Source: Burkholderiaceae bacterium
GTDB lineage: Bacteria; Pseudomonadota; Gammaproteobacteria; Burkholderiales; Burkholderiaceae
Direction: 5' to 3'
DNA length: 64,000 nucleotides
Assembly: GCA_021166835.1 (NCBI GenBank)
Contig: JAJPEN010000002.1
Location: 1-64,000 of the forward strand
Shown here: positions 40,101-54,057 of the stretch, in pieces
Position numbering within the stretch: the first letter of the stretch is position 1
Layout of the letters: each line of letters starts with the position of its first letter
The notes under the pieces: model-generated
The model's input: only the letters and a program-made list of their open reading frames with translations
The model's database searches: none
Told to the model about the DNA's origin: nothing
Made by a program: the position numbers and the translations under genes

Positions 40101-40190
40101 GTCGACTCCCTTCTCTCCTCGGTGTCGTGATCGGTAGCCGCGGGCCGCCGTGCCGAGTCGGCGCCGCTGCAAACCGCGCGGGCGAACAGT

Positions 40191-40266
40191 CGTATTTTCG
40201 ATACGGATCGTCTCGACTCAAGTCCGGTCGTCATCTTTCGGGTCGCGTACCCTTCAAAAGGGGTAC
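40191..40266. promoter_or_regulatory. Two inverted repeats in the BKACE/LuxR divergent promoter region
   Basis: CGTAT-TTTCG-ATACG at 40191-40205 and GTACCC-N8-GGGTAC at 40247-40266 are both perfect. The second lies 24 nt before the LuxR-type regulator start (40290), the first 90 nt before the BKACE gene. Such sites suit binding by the adjacent LuxR-type protein. The rest of 40101-40289 shows nothing else. Confidence 0.45.
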
Positions 40267-40289
40267 AAGAACGGAAATCGACGAGGCGG

Positions 40290-41123
40290 ATGATGGAAGT
40301 CTGGAACGTTGCAACCCGCTGTGACCTCAACGACGGTCAGTTGCCGATCTCGGCGACCGCGCATCTTCTGGGTGCGCTCACGGCTGCAGACCTGGCCGCG
40401 AGCCTTCGCGCATTTCTCGACGCGCTCGCGCCGTTCGAATTCCTGACCTACGTGCGTTACGTACAAGGTCGCAACCGTGGCCCGGCGCCTCCGGAGCTGG
40501 TGGCCGGTCTCTCGGCGCCCGATCTGCTAAATGTCACCGCCCAGTGCTTCGCCATCTATCGTCAACGGTTCTGGCGCCACGATGAATGCACATCGATAGC
40601 GCAGCGCCTCGCGCACGACGACGGCTTCATCGCAATAGTTCGTTTCACTCCGGGCGACCTCGACGCGCCGCGCTGGCGTCGCGATGTGTATCGGCGCATG
40701 CACATCGACGATCGTCTCTCGATTCTGTATGCGCCCGCGCCGGGAGCAGTATTCGGTTTGAACGCGTATCGCGGACGCCGCCGCGGCGTCTTCGGCCGTA
40801 ACGAGATCGATCGCGTCGTCGCTGCAGCGCCCCTCGTGCGGGAAATTCATCGTCTGCGGCTGTCGGGTTTCACGGGCCGGTCCGCGTACGTGGATCGGCT
40901 GGAACGAGTAACCCGGAGGCTGCGCGAGCGGTTTCCCGACCTGTCGACCCGGGAGACGGACGTCTGCGCTCGCATCGCTTGCGGCGTGACCGCACAGGGC
41001 ATTGCTGCAGAGCTCGAGTTGAGCACATCGACGGTGACCACGCTGAGGAAGCGCGCATACGAAAAGCTCAGGCGGCGCAGGACCGCCCCGGGGCGAGCGC
41101 AACTCGCTGAACTGGCCTGCTGA
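40290..41123 (+). CDS. LuxR-family transcriptional regulator
   Basis: A 277-residue regulator divergent from the BKACE-liv operon. The C-terminal GerE-type HTH is at about 210-265 (LSTRETDVCARIACGVTAQG, then IAAELELSTSTVTTLRKRAY). The N-terminal 200 residues are an unassigned sensor region without a receiver Asp pattern or a recognisable autoinducer-binding set. It probably controls the flanking catabolic genes. Confidence 0.85.
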   Translation: MMEVWNVATRCDLNDGQLPISATAHLLGALTAADLAASLRAFLDALAPFEFLTYVRYVQGRNRGPAPPELVAGLSAPDLLNVTAQCFAIYRQRFWRHDECTSIAQRLAHDDGFIAIVRFTPGDLDAPRWRRDVYRRMHIDDRLSILYAPAPGAVFGLNAYRGRRRGVFGRNEIDRVVAAAPLVREIHRLRLSGFTGRSAYVDRLERVTRRLRERFPDLSTRETDVCARIACGVTAQGIAAELELSTSTVTTLRKRAYEKLRRRRTAPGRAQLAELAC

Positions 41124-41186
41124 TAGCGCCGGGGTACGGACGACGCAACGAGCGTGGCGTCTTGCTATTCAAAAGCGGTGAGCAAG

Positions 41187-41218
41187 GTTACGATACGATC
41201 CGTTACGTCCTGTATTAT
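41187..41218 (+). promoter_or_regulatory. Promoter with GTTACG direct repeats before the FAH-family gene
   Basis: GTTACG occurs at 41187-41192 and 41202-41207, 15 bp apart, directly upstream of TATTAT at 41213-41218. The FAH gene starts at 41233 behind AAGGA. The repeats lie where an activator or repressor would contact the -35 region. This stretch is visibly AT-richer than the genes around it. Confidence 0.4.
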
Positions 41219-41232
41219 CTGATGAGTAAGGA

Positions 41233-42231
41233 ATGAAGCTCGGCCGAATTGCAATGGAGGGTCCGGACGGCACCGTCGCGCGCCTGGTCCTGGTGGTTCC
41301 GGAGGAGCGCCGCGTCGTCGACCTCAAGCGGGCAACGACGGGCATCCTGGTCGCGGAAGGCGCGACTCACGAAGCGGCCACACGCGTTTCGGGCGCCTTG
41401 TTTCCGGGGAGCATGTCGGCAGCCATCGCGCTCGGGCCGAGGTTCCTCGACGCGGCGCGCGAGATCGATCGATCTCGCCCCGACGAAGCGTCGATCACCT
41501 TCGACGACGTGCGTTGGCTCGCCGCGTGCGACCCATCCATCGTTCGCGATGGGCTCACATTCGTCGCTCATATTAGGGGCTTCCATCAAAAGATGGGCGC
41601 CACCCCGCCACCGGCGATTCTCGCAATGCCGGGCTACTTCAAGGGAACGCCGCACACCGTCATCGGCCACGATGCCGAAGTCCCCTGGCCCGGTTACATC
41701 GAGCGCATGGACTACGAGCTCGAACTCGGCTACGTCGTGGGCCGCCGCGGAGCGAGCCTGCACCCCGAGCAGGCGCGCGACTATCTCTTCGGCATCACGA
41801 TCTTCAATGATTTCAGCGCGCGGGACCGACAGAAAGAGGAGATGTCCATCCAGATGGGACCGACCAAGTCGAAGGATTTCGCGTACGGCGTCGGACCCTG
41901 GATCACGACCATCGATGAATTCCCCGACCTCGATGCGATACCGATGGAGGTGCGCGTCAACGGAGAAACGTGGGCACGGGGTACGAGCGCCGACAAACTG
42001 TGGACGGTGGAAGAGCTCCTCGCGTGGACGAGCTTGGGCGAGCGTCTCGAGCCGGGAGACATCATCGGTTCGGGCACGATGGGCAGAGGCTCGTCATTGG
42101 AGCTCGACCGCAGGCTCTCGCCGGGCGACGTCATCGAGCTCGAGGTCGGTGGCGTCGGCACCTTGCGCAATCGACTCGGGCAGCCGCAGCAGGGACTGTG
42201 GTGGCCTCGAACGCGCGAGCCCTTCATGTGA
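41233..42231 (+). CDS. Fumarylacetoacetate hydrolase family protein
   Basis: A 332-residue FAH-fold enzyme. The acidic metal ligands lie in ERMDYELELGYVVGRRG and the loop ITIFNDFSARDRQKEEM; the C-terminal GDIIGSGTMGRGSSLELDRR closes the fold. Members hydrolyse or decarboxylate beta-diketo acids or hydroxymuconate-type acids, or act as hydratases. Linked BKACE, cupin and transporters suggest degradation of a carboxylated or aromatic acid; the exact substrate is unknown. Confidence 0.88.
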   Translation: MKLGRIAMEGPDGTVARLVLVVPEERRVVDLKRATTGILVAEGATHEAATRVSGALFPGSMSAAIALGPRFLDAAREIDRSRPDEASITFDDVRWLAACDPSIVRDGLTFVAHIRGFHQKMGATPPPAILAMPGYFKGTPHTVIGHDAEVPWPGYIERMDYELELGYVVGRRGASLHPEQARDYLFGITIFNDFSARDRQKEEMSIQMGPTKSKDFAYGVGPWITTIDEFPDLDAIPMEVRVNGETWARGTSADKLWTVEELLAWTSLGERLEPGDIIGSGTMGRGSSLELDRRLSPGDVIELEVGGVGTLRNRLGQPQQGLWWPRTREPFM

Positions 42232-42250
42232 TCCCGCCACCGGCCACCCG

Positions 42251-42814
42251 ATGATCGACAAGACCGATAACGGCGTTCCGGCCGAATGCGCAGCGAGTAT
42301 TCGACCCGTGCGGCGCATCGTCACCGGCGAGAACGCGCAGGGACGATCCATCTTCGTATCGGACGGACCTGCGCCGAACTGCATTGTGGAGGCGGGATTG
42401 CCGCCCGCGCAGGTCCTGTGGGCGACCGGAGAAGACTGCGCGCCGAGCGAGGATCCGGCACCGGCAGGCTTCAGGTTCGGTTTTCACTCGCGGGGCGGCT
42501 CGCTGCTGCGCATCGTCGACTTTCCGCCTGATGAAGCCTGCGACACGAACCAGCTCGCACGATTCCTGGACGAGCACGGTGTGCGCGGAGCATCGAGCGC
42601 CCGGCACTTCTGGTTCCACAAGACGCCCTCGCTCGACTACGCGATCGTTCTCGAAGGCGAGATCTATGCATTGATGGACGACGACGAGACTCTGATGCGA
42701 GCAGGCGACGTGCTGATTCAGCGTGCCACCAGTCACAGCTGGTCCAACCGCTCCGGACGGAACTGTCGAATGGCGTTCGTGCTGCTCGACATCGTCGGTA
42801 CAGGGGCGGGATAA
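42251..42814 (+). CDS. Cupin-domain protein
   Basis: A 187-residue protein from ATG 42251. The C-terminal half (about 115-180) is a single cupin barrel: SARHFWFHKTPSLDYAIVLE, then GEIYALMDDDETLMRAGDVL and IQRATSHSW, with the two histidine-containing cupin motifs partly altered. The N-terminal 100 residues form a second sheet domain. It follows the FAH-type gene by 19 nt and probably acts in the same pathway. Confidence 0.8.
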   Translation: MIDKTDNGVPAECAASIRPVRRIVTGENAQGRSIFVSDGPAPNCIVEAGLPPAQVLWATGEDCAPSEDPAPAGFRFGFHSRGGSLLRIVDFPPDEACDTNQLARFLDEHGVRGASSARHFWFHKTPSLDYAIVLEGEIYALMDDDETLMRAGDVLIQRATSHSWSNRSGRNCRMAFVLLDIVGTGAG

Positions 42815-42833
42815 CGAAAAGAAGGAGACCGAC

Positions 42834-43799
42834 ATGCAACGCAGGCAAGTCCTTCAAGCCGCAGCAGTGCTCGCGGGAGCGGCGGCCATCCATGTACGGG
42901 CACAGTCCCACGTCGTCACCGTCGTCGTGGGGTTCAGCGCAGGAGCAGCGCCCGACGTGGCGCTCCGCTTTCTCGTGCCGCATCTTTCGCCCGAACTCGG
43001 GGGGCGCAATGTCATCGTCGACAATCGACCGGGAGCAGGCGGACAACTGGCCTTCGCCGCGCTCAGGCAGGCGTCTGCGGACGGAACCCTGTTCGCGTTC
43101 GTGCCGTCGAACCTGCTGACGACCTTCCCGCTCATCTACAGCAAGTTGCCGTATGAAGCGGCCGATGTAACGCCGATCGCGACTGCCTGCACCTTCGACT
43201 TCAGCCTGGCTGTTGCAGCGGATCACCCTGCCCGCACCCTTGCGCAATTCGTCGACTGGTGCAAGGCCAATCCGAAAAAAGCGAGTCTCGGCAATCCGGG
43301 GCTCGGGACCCCGCACCACTTCTTCGGCTGGCTGTTCGGTCGTGATGCGGGCATCGAGATCGAGGCAGTGCCGTATCGCAGCACGCCGCAGATGGCGCAA
43401 GAGACCGCTTCCGGACAGGTTGCCGCATCGATCGCGGCTTCGCCACTCTTCATCGAGCTGGTTCGTGGCGGCAAGCTGCGGGTTCTGGCTACGACGGGCG
43501 AAGCCCGCACCACGGCATTTCCGGACGTGCCCACGTTCATCGAGGCGGGCTACCCGGCGCTCAAGAGCGTCGAATGGTTCGGCTTCTTCGGCCGCGCCGG
43601 AACGCCCCAGCCCGTGCTCGATCAGCTGGCGAGTGCGGTTCGCACGGTTGTAGCGCGCGACGATGTCGCCGCGCAGCTGCGGGCCATGGGCTTCACGCCC
43701 GTGGTACACGACGCCGCGTGGCTGGATCGCGTGATCAAGGCCGACTACGAGCGCTGGGCGGACGTCGTTCGCCGCACCGGATTCAAGGCGAGCTCGTAG
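42834..43799 (+). CDS. Bug family (TctC-like) periplasmic solute-binding protein
   Basis: A 321-residue binding protein with a signal peptide (QRRQVLQAAAVLAGAAAI ending HVRAQ) and good GAAGGAG site. The Bug signature is VVVGFSAGAAPDVALRFLVP followed by IVDNRPGAGGQLAF. Betaproteobacteria carry many such orphan receptors for carboxylates. The tctA and tctB membrane genes are absent here. Its last 55 nt overlap the convergent tetR-type gene. Confidence 0.9.
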   Translation: MQRRQVLQAAAVLAGAAAIHVRAQSHVVTVVVGFSAGAAPDVALRFLVPHLSPELGGRNVIVDNRPGAGGQLAFAALRQASADGTLFAFVPSNLLTTFPLIYSKLPYEAADVTPIATACTFDFSLAVAADHPARTLAQFVDWCKANPKKASLGNPGLGTPHHFFGWLFGRDAGIEIEAVPYRSTPQMAQETASGQVAASIAASPLFIELVRGGKLRVLATTGEARTTAFPDVPTFIEAGYPALKSVEWFGFFGRAGTPQPVLDQLASAVRTVVARDDVAAQLRAMGFTPVVHDAAWLDRVIKADYERWADVVRRTGFKASS

Positions 43800-44473
43800 T
43801 GCGAACGGCGAACGGATCGCCGAGAGGCGGGGGCAGGCGCCTTCGGAATGTTCAACTCGCGAAGGTCGGGAACCTCCGCACCGAGCAGCGCGAAGGTGAA
43901 CTCCAGATGCTCACGCGCAAACGCGTCATCCAGCGCTCCGAATCCCAGGAGCAGCCGCATATAGATCGGGGCGTATAGGACTTCGCCGAGGAGCTCGATG
44001 TTCGGCGGCGTCGGGATGGCAGCGCTGGCTCGCCAGCGTTCGAGCATCTCGCGCACCATTGCGCGCCGGCCGTAGTGAAAGCGCTCGCGCAGCTCGCGGA
44101 GTACGGCCGGATCGGACTGGCCTTCCGCAATGATCTGGGCAACGATGCGCCCGGACCAGCCGGCGTACTCCCGGATCAACGAAACGATGTGGAAGGCGAT
44201 CGCGTCGCTGGGCGGCAGATCGTGCCGCATCGGGGTCTTCATGACATGGTGCTCGACGAAGGCGTCGATCACGACCATTGCCTTCGAATCCCACCAGCGG
44301 TAGATCGTCGACTTGCCCACGCCGGCTTCGCGGGCGATCGCCTCTATGCTGACCGTCTGCACCGTCTGCGTTTCGAGCAGCCGATACGTTGCAGCGAGGA
44401 TTTGTGCTCGCGAGGCCTCGCTTCGCGGCCGTCCGGCGCGTCGAGTGGCGCGAGGTGAGGTCCTGTTGGTCAC
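43745..44473 (-). CDS. TetR-family transcriptional regulator
   Basis: A 242-residue regulator from GTG 44473. The N-terminal HTH (about 18-62) is SIEAIAREAGVGKSTIYRWW. The ligand-binding part is helical, and the last 30 residues form a basic tail encoded in the overlap with the Bug gene. It may control the FAH-cupin-Bug operon. Confidence 0.88.
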   Translation of the reverse strand: MTNRTSPRATRRAGRPRSEASRAQILAATYRLLETQTVQTVSIEAIAREAGVGKSTIYRWWDSKAMVVIDAFVEHHVMKTPMRHDLPPSDAIAFHIVSLIREYAGWSGRIVAQIIAEGQSDPAVLRELRERFHYGRRAMVREMLERWRASAAIPTPPNIELLGEVLYAPIYMRLLLGFGALDDAFAREHLEFTFALLGAEVPDLRELNIPKAPAPASRRSVRRSHYELALNPVRRTTSAQRS

Positions 44474-44534
44474 GGAAAGGGCGAGCGTCCCACTGCGAAG
44501 ACGTAGGGCCCGAGTTTACTCGACGGCGCATAGC

Positions 44535-47310
<2,776 letters not shown>

Positions 47311-47335
47311 CGCCTCGGCGTCGCGCATCGACGAC

Positions 47336-47947
47336 ATGAACGATTCGACGACGGTCGCACCGAAACAGGCGCGACCGAAACGGGGGGAACGACGTCTGCA
47401 GATCCTGCAGACGCTCGCGGCGATGCTCCAGGAACCGGGCGGCGATCGCGTCACCACCGCCGCGCTCGCCGGCCGCCTTCAGGTTTCCGAAGCGGCGTTG
47501 TACCGGCACTTCGCCAGCAAGGCGCAGATGTTCGAGGGCCTGATCGAGTTCATCGAATCGACGATCTTCGGCCTCATCAACCAGATCACCACGCAGCACG
47601 CCGAAGACGGCGTGCGCCAGTTGCGCGACATCGTCGCGATGCTGCTCACCTTCGCCGAGAAGAACCCCGGCATGACTCGCGTGCTGATCGGCGACGCGCT
47701 GGTCACCGAGGACGGCCGGCTGCAGGACCGCATCAACCAGCTGATCGATCGCCTCGAAGCGTCGCTGAAGCAGGCTTTCCGCGTCAGCGTCGCCCAGGGG
47801 CGCCTGCCGCAGGACACCGACGTGGCGGCGCGCGCCGGCATCGCGCTGGCCTACGTGCTCGGCCGCTGGCTGCGCTACGCGAAGAGCGGTTTTCGACGCC
47901 CGCCCGGCGAGCTGTTCGAGCAGCAGGCGCTGTTTCTCATCGCCTGA
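47336..47947 (+). CDS. slmA: Nucleoid occlusion factor SlmA
   Basis: TetR-like DNA-binding protein that blocks FtsZ assembly over the nucleoid. The ATG 47336 gives 203 residues. It shows KRGERRLQILQTLAAMLQEP, the HTH TAALAGRLQVSEAALYRHFA, KAQMFEGLIEFIESTIFGLI and the C-terminal RRPPGELFEQQ, all SlmA-typical. Genes of the argB-HAD-slmA order fit Burkholderiales. Confidence 0.93.
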   Translation: MNDSTTVAPKQARPKRGERRLQILQTLAAMLQEPGGDRVTTAALAGRLQVSEAALYRHFASKAQMFEGLIEFIESTIFGLINQITTQHAEDGVRQLRDIVAMLLTFAEKNPGMTRVLIGDALVTEDGRLQDRINQLIDRLEASLKQAFRVSVAQGRLPQDTDVAARAGIALAYVLGRWLRYAKSGFRRPPGELFEQQALFLIA

Positions 47948-47955
47948 GACGCTCC

Positions 47956-48141
47956 GTGGACATCGTCTGGCTCGCCCTGGTCGGCATCGCGCTCTACTTC
48001 GTCGCCGACCGCATCCTCGTCGTGATGGAGCGTCGCGCCGGCCATCCCTTCGAGCAGCGCTCGATCATCTTCTTCGGGCTGATTCTCGCCATGGCGCTGG
48101 TCGTCTTCGCGCTGATCCGCAGGTTCTTCGAGGTCGGCTGA
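47956..48141 (+). CDS. Small two-helix membrane protein
   Basis: 61 residues from GTG 47956, eight bases after slmA. Two hydrophobic segments (about 3-22 and 38-56) flank a basic, polar loop with ERRAGHPFEQRS. Not recognised as a named family. The tight spacing supports co-expression with slmA. Confidence 0.5.
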   Translation: MDIVWLALVGIALYFVADRILVVMERRAGHPFEQRSIIFFGLILAMALVVFALIRRFFEVG

Positions 48142-48381
48142 AAGCGACAGTGCCGGCCGGTGCGTGGTGCTCGCACCCGGCATGCGCTATCATCGCGTCC
48201 GTTGCGGCGATTGCGATTCGCGAATCACCGCCTCGCCGGCGCCGTCGCCAGTCTCTGCGCCGCATCTTCCCGGCATCCGCCGGTTCGAAGTTCCACCCCG
48301 ATTCGTCTGCCCGCGACTGGCGTCGCAATGCCGATGCGCAATCCGCGCGTCGTGCCGACAGGCCGATGTCGCTGGAGTTCC
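48142..48381 (+). promoter_or_regulatory. 240-nt leader of the RNA helicase gene
   Basis: No gene is supported here. TATCAT at 48188-48193 is a possible -10 box, which gives a 5' leader near 180 nt. It contains the palindrome GATTCGCGAATC (48213-48224). Long leaders are common for RhlE/CsdA-type helicases, but no known motif was recognised. Confidence 0.35.
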
Positions 48382-49728
48382 ATGTCCTTTTCCGCATTGG
48401 GCTTGTCCGAAGCCCTCGTTCGCGCCGTCTCCGAGCTCGGTTACGACGCACCCACGCCGATCCAGGCGAAGGCGATTCCCGCCGTGCTCGCCGGCGGCGA
48501 CCTGCTCGCCGGCGCGCAGACCGGCACCGGCAAGACCGCCGGCTTCGTGCTGCCGATCCTGCAGCGTCTCCTCTCGAGCCCGATCGCTGCGCGCGGTGCG
48601 CGGCCGATCCGCGCGCTGATCCTCACGCCCACGCGCGAGCTGGCCGCGCAGGTCGAGCAGAGCGTGGTCGCCTACGCGAAGCACACGCCGCTCACGTCCA
48701 CCGTCGTGTTCGGCGGCGTGAACATCAACCCGCAGGCCGACCGCCTGCGCCGGGGCGTCGACATCCTCGTCGCGACGCCGGGCCGTCTGCTCGACCTCGC
48801 CGGCCAGCGCGCCGTCGACCTGTCGAAGGTCGAGGTGCTCGTGCTCGACGAGGCCGATCGCATGCTCGACATGGGCTTCATCCACGACATCCGTCGCGTG
48901 CTGAAGCTGCTGCCGCAGCGGCGGCAGAACCTGCTGTTCTCGGCCACCTTCTCCGACGAGATCCGCGCGCTTGCCGACACGCTGCTCGACCGGCCGGCGA
49001 TGATCGAGGTCGCCCGGCGCAATGCGCCGGCCGAGAGCGTCGCGCAGCGCGTCCTGCCGGTGGACCGCGCGCGAAAGCGCGAGCTGCTCTCGCACCTGAT
49101 CCGCGAGCACAACTGGTTCCAGGTGCTCGTCTTCACGCGCACCAAGCACGGCGCGAACCGGCTCGCCGAGCAGCTGCAGAAGGACGGCATTCCCGCGCTC
49201 GCGATCCACGGCAACAAGAGCCAGAACGCGCGCACGCGCGCGCTGGCCGAGTTCAAGGCCGGCACGCTGCAGGCGCTGGTGGCCACCGACATCGCCGCGC
49301 GCGGCCTCGACATCGTCGAGCTGCCGCACGTGGTGAACTTCGACCTGCCGAACGTCTCCGAGGACTACGTGCACCGCATCGGCCGCACCGGCCGCGCCGG
49401 GGCCGAAGGCGAGGCGGTGTCGCTGGTCTCGCCCGACGAGAGCGGGCTGCTGCGCGACATCGAGCGGCTGCTGCGGCGCGAGATCGCGCGCGAGACCATC
49501 CCCGGCTTCGAGCTCGATCCGAACGCGCGCAACGAACCGGAGGTCGACGACCGTCCCCCGCGCCCGCCGCGCGGCGGGCAGCGCCGTCCGTCGGCCGCGC
49601 CTCGCGGCGGCTCGCCGGCGCAACGACGCGGCGCAGCGCCGCAGCAGCCGCGCAGCCCGCATGGGGCGCCGGCCTCACGCGGCGTCGGTGCGGCGGTTCG
49701 CGGACGGGCCGCCCAGCGCGGGCGCTGA
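48382..49728 (+). CDS. rhlE: DEAD-box RNA helicase RhlE
   Basis: ATP-dependent RNA helicase, 448 residues from ATG 48382. Motifs: Q motif [22 protein letters not shown], Ia [63 protein letters not shown]. The C-terminal 75 residues are basic and rich in Arg, Pro and Gly, a usual RNA-binding tail. The tail coding sequence overlaps the convergent transporter gene by 54 nt. Confidence 0.92.
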   Translation: MSFSALGLSEALVRAVSELGYDAPTPIQAKAIPAVLAGGDLLAGAQTGTGKTAGFVLPILQRLLSSPIAARGARPIRALILTPTRELAAQVEQSVVAYAKHTPLTSTVVFGGVNINPQADRLRRGVDILVATPGRLLDLAGQRAVDLSKVEVLVLDEADRMLDMGFIHDIRRVLKLLPQRRQNLLFSATFSDEIRALADTLLDRPAMIEVARRNAPAESVAQRVLPVDRARKRELLSHLIREHNWFQVLVFTRTKHGANRLAEQLQKDGIPALAIHGNKSQNARTRALAEFKAGTLQALVATDIAARGLDIVELPHVVNFDLPNVSEDYVHRIGRTGRAGAEGEAVSLVSPDESGLLRDIERLLRREIARETIPGFELDPNARNEPEVDDRPPRPPRGGQRRPSAAPRGGSPAQRRGAAPQQPRSPHGAPASRGVGAAVRGRAAQRGR

Positions 49729-51078
49729 TCCCGCGGCGGGCGCTGCCAGGCTCTCCTGGCGGCGCCCGACCCACCAGCTCACGGCCAGCCAGGCCGCGGA
49801 CAACGGCACCGCCACCAGCGCGATGCCGGTGATGCCCAGGCCCGCCCAGGCGAGCGCGGCGTACGACCAGCTGCCGACCTGGTCGCCGGCGCGATAGACG
49901 ACGGTGTCGATCGCGTTCTTCGCCTTGTACTTGTCCTCGCGCGACAGCACCGTGAAGAGCAGCTCGCGCGTCGGTCGCGCGAGTCCGAAGTTCAGCACGC
50001 GCCGCCCGAACTGGGCCGCGACGAGCACGGCGACGCTCGGCGCGAGCGCCAGCGCGCCGAAGCCTGCGACCGACAACGCCGGCAGGATCGACGCCGTGCG
50101 CGCGACGCCGAAGCGATGCAGCACGCGCCCGGTGACGAGCAGTTGCACGAGCAGCGTCGCGGCGTTCACCGCCAGGTCGATCGAGGCGAAGAAGCGGGTG
50201 CGCGCGGCGCGCTCGTGGAACTGCTGCGCGACGATCTCCGCCTGCAGGAAGTAGAGCAGCGTCGACGTGATCGAGAACAGCAGCATGTAGGCGCAGATCG
50301 CCAGCAGATACGGCGAGCGCAGGACGTGCGTGAGGCCGGCGTAGGCGCTGCCGCCGATCGACGCTTCGTCGGCGGGCGGGTTGCCGCGCCGGTCGTCGGC
50401 CCGAGCGTCGGCCCGGTTCCCGCCCTGGTTTGCGGCAGCGGCGCGATGTTCGCCCGCTGCACGCCGGTTCGCCGACTTCGCCGATCGCGACACCCCCAGG
50501 ACGCAGGCGCACGCGAGCCCCAGCAGCGCGGCCGACGCGAGCATCAGCCGGCTCTCGCCCAGCGAGCCGACGAGCGAGGCCGTGGACGACGAGCCGGCGA
50601 TCGCGCCGATGGTCGCCCCCGCGGCGAGCAGTCCGAACAGGCGCTTGCCCTGTTCGCTGTCGAACACGTCGACCATCAGCGCCCAGAACAGCGACACGAC
50701 GAACAGGTTGAAGACCGAGGTCCAGACGAAGAAGACGCGGCCGATCCACGGCTCGAGCGCCGCCGGCGTCGCTGCGAGCGCGACGGCGAAGGCGACCAGG
50801 TTCGCCGCGAAGAACAGGTACGCCGCCGGCAGGAAGCGCTCGCGCGGCATGCGTCGCACGAGCGCCGAAAAGGCCGGGTTGAGCGCGAGCATCGCGACGA
50901 GCGTGGCGGTGAACAGCCACTGCAGGTTCTCGACGCCGCCGAGCACGCCCATCTCGTCGCGGATCGGGCGAATCACGTAATACGACGCCAGCAGCGAGAA
51001 GACGAGCAGCAGCGACCACGCAAGCGGCGCCCGCTCGCCGGGCCGCACGTCGACCAGACGGGAGAGCGCGCCGCTCAC
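49675..51078 (-). CDS. MFS-type transporter, Npt1/Npt2 nucleotide-exchange-like
   Basis: A 467-residue membrane protein with about 12 segments. The N-terminal [18 protein letters not shown] and the late [20 protein letters not shown] resemble the Npt (NTP/NDP antiporter-like) group found in many free-living bacteria. A charged cytoplasmic linker (about 205-245) separates the halves. True ATP/ADP exchange is known in intracellular parasites; for a free-living species the substrate is uncertain. Confidence 0.72.
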   Translation of the reverse strand: MSGALSRLVDVRPGERAPLAWSLLLVFSLLASYYVIRPIRDEMGVLGGVENLQWLFTATLVAMLALNPAFSALVRRMPRERFLPAAYLFFAANLVAFAVALAATPAALEPWIGRVFFVWTSVFNLFVVSLFWALMVDVFDSEQGKRLFGLLAAGATIGAIAGSSSTASLVGSLGESRLMLASAALLGLACACVLGVSRSAKSANRRAAGEHRAAAANQGGNRADARADDRRGNPPADEASIGGSAYAGLTHVLRSPYLLAICAYMLLFSITSTLLYFLQAEIVAQQFHERAARTRFFASIDLAVNAATLLVQLLVTGRVLHRFGVARTASILPALSVAGFGALALAPSVAVLVAAQFGRRVLNFGLARPTRELLFTVLSREDKYKAKNAIDTVVYRAGDQVGSWSYAALAWAGLGITGIALVAVPLSAAWLAVSWWVGRRQESLAAPAAGSAPALGGPSANRRTDAA

Positions 51079-51094
51079 GCCCGATCGCCCGTCG

Positions 51095-52060
51095 TCAGAG
51101 CGCGTCGACGTAACGTTCCATCCGGCGACGCTCGGCGGCGTCGGGCATCGGGCCGCGCGCCGCGGCGGCGTTGTCCAGCGCGTACTCGGGTTTCGCGGTG
51201 CCGGGAATCGCGCAGACCACGGCTTCGTGCGAGACGATGTATTTCAGGAAGAGCTGTGCCCAGGTCGTGCACCCGATGTCGGCGGCCCATTCGGGCAGCG
51301 CCTTGCCCTGTACCGCGCGGAACAGCCGGCCGCGGCCGAAGGGCAGGTTGATCATTGCCGCCATTCCGCGCTCGTGCGCGAGCGGCAGGATGCGCTCGCC
51401 GGCGGCGCGGTTGTCGAGCGCGTAGTCGACCTGGATGAAATCGAGCCGCTCGTTTCGCATCACGCGTTCGAAGTCGGCGTATTGCGAGTCGAACGAGGTG
51501 GTGATGCCGACGTAGCGGATGCGTCCCTCGCCCTTCAGCTCGCGCAGCGTCTTCAGCTGCGTGTCGACGTCGCGCAGGTTGTGCACGGCGATGAGGTCGA
51601 TCGGTGTCGTGCGCAGGCGGCGGAACGACTGCTCGATCTGCGCGCGTCCGGCCTGGCGTCCGTCGGCGCCGACCTTGGTCGCGAGGAACAGCCGTTCGCG
51701 CAGCCCGGCTGCCTCGACGATCTCGCCGACGACGGCTTCGGCGCGGCCGTACGAAGGCGCCGTGTCGACCACGCGGCCGCCCGCGCCGGCGAAGCGCTCG
51801 AGCGTCTCGCGCAGCATCGGCGATGCCTCGTCGTAGCGGCGCGCGGTGCCGAGCCCGACGACGGGGAGCAGTTCTCCGGTGGAGGGGACGGGCTTGCGCA
51901 GCGGTTGCGTGTCGGCGCCTTCGCCGAGCCGCTCGGCCGCCAACCGCTCTACCGGCAGCGCCTGCGGCACCACCGCCGCAGCCTGTGCGTGCGCGCGGCC
52001 GGCTCCCACCAGCGGAATCGACGCGGCAGCCAGAACCCATCGTCGGCGATCGCTTCGCAT
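51095..52060 (-). CDS. Exported aldo/keto reductase
   Basis: A 321-residue aldo/keto reductase from ATG 52060. The N-terminus MRSDRRRWVLAAASIPLVGA ending GRAHAQ has a twin-arginine-like pattern and a signal cleavage site, unusual for this NADPH-dependent family, which is normally cytosolic. Active-site residues: VVDTAPSYGRAEAV (Asp, Tyr), LFLATKVGA (Lys), LIAVHNL (His). The same exported subgroup occurs in other betaproteobacteria. The longer frame upstream enters recQ and is not used. Confidence 0.8.
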   Translation of the reverse strand: MRSDRRRWVLAAASIPLVGAGRAHAQAAAVVPQALPVERLAAERLGEGADTQPLRKPVPSTGELLPVVGLGTARRYDEASPMLRETLERFAGAGGRVVDTAPSYGRAEAVVGEIVEAAGLRERLFLATKVGADGRQAGRAQIEQSFRRLRTTPIDLIAVHNLRDVDTQLKTLRELKGEGRIRYVGITTSFDSQYADFERVMRNERLDFIQVDYALDNRAAGERILPLAHERGMAAMINLPFGRGRLFRAVQGKALPEWAADIGCTTWAQLFLKYIVSHEAVVCAIPGTAKPEYALDNAAAARGPMPDAAERRRMERYVDAL

Positions 52061-52079
52061 CGGTCTTCTCCGTTGCGTC

Positions 52080-53993
<1,914 letters not shown>

Positions 53994-54057
53994 GCTGCGT
54001 CGAGTGTACCGGCGCAGCGCCGCGCGCGGGGCGGCAGGCCGTCTTACGGCGGGAGGC

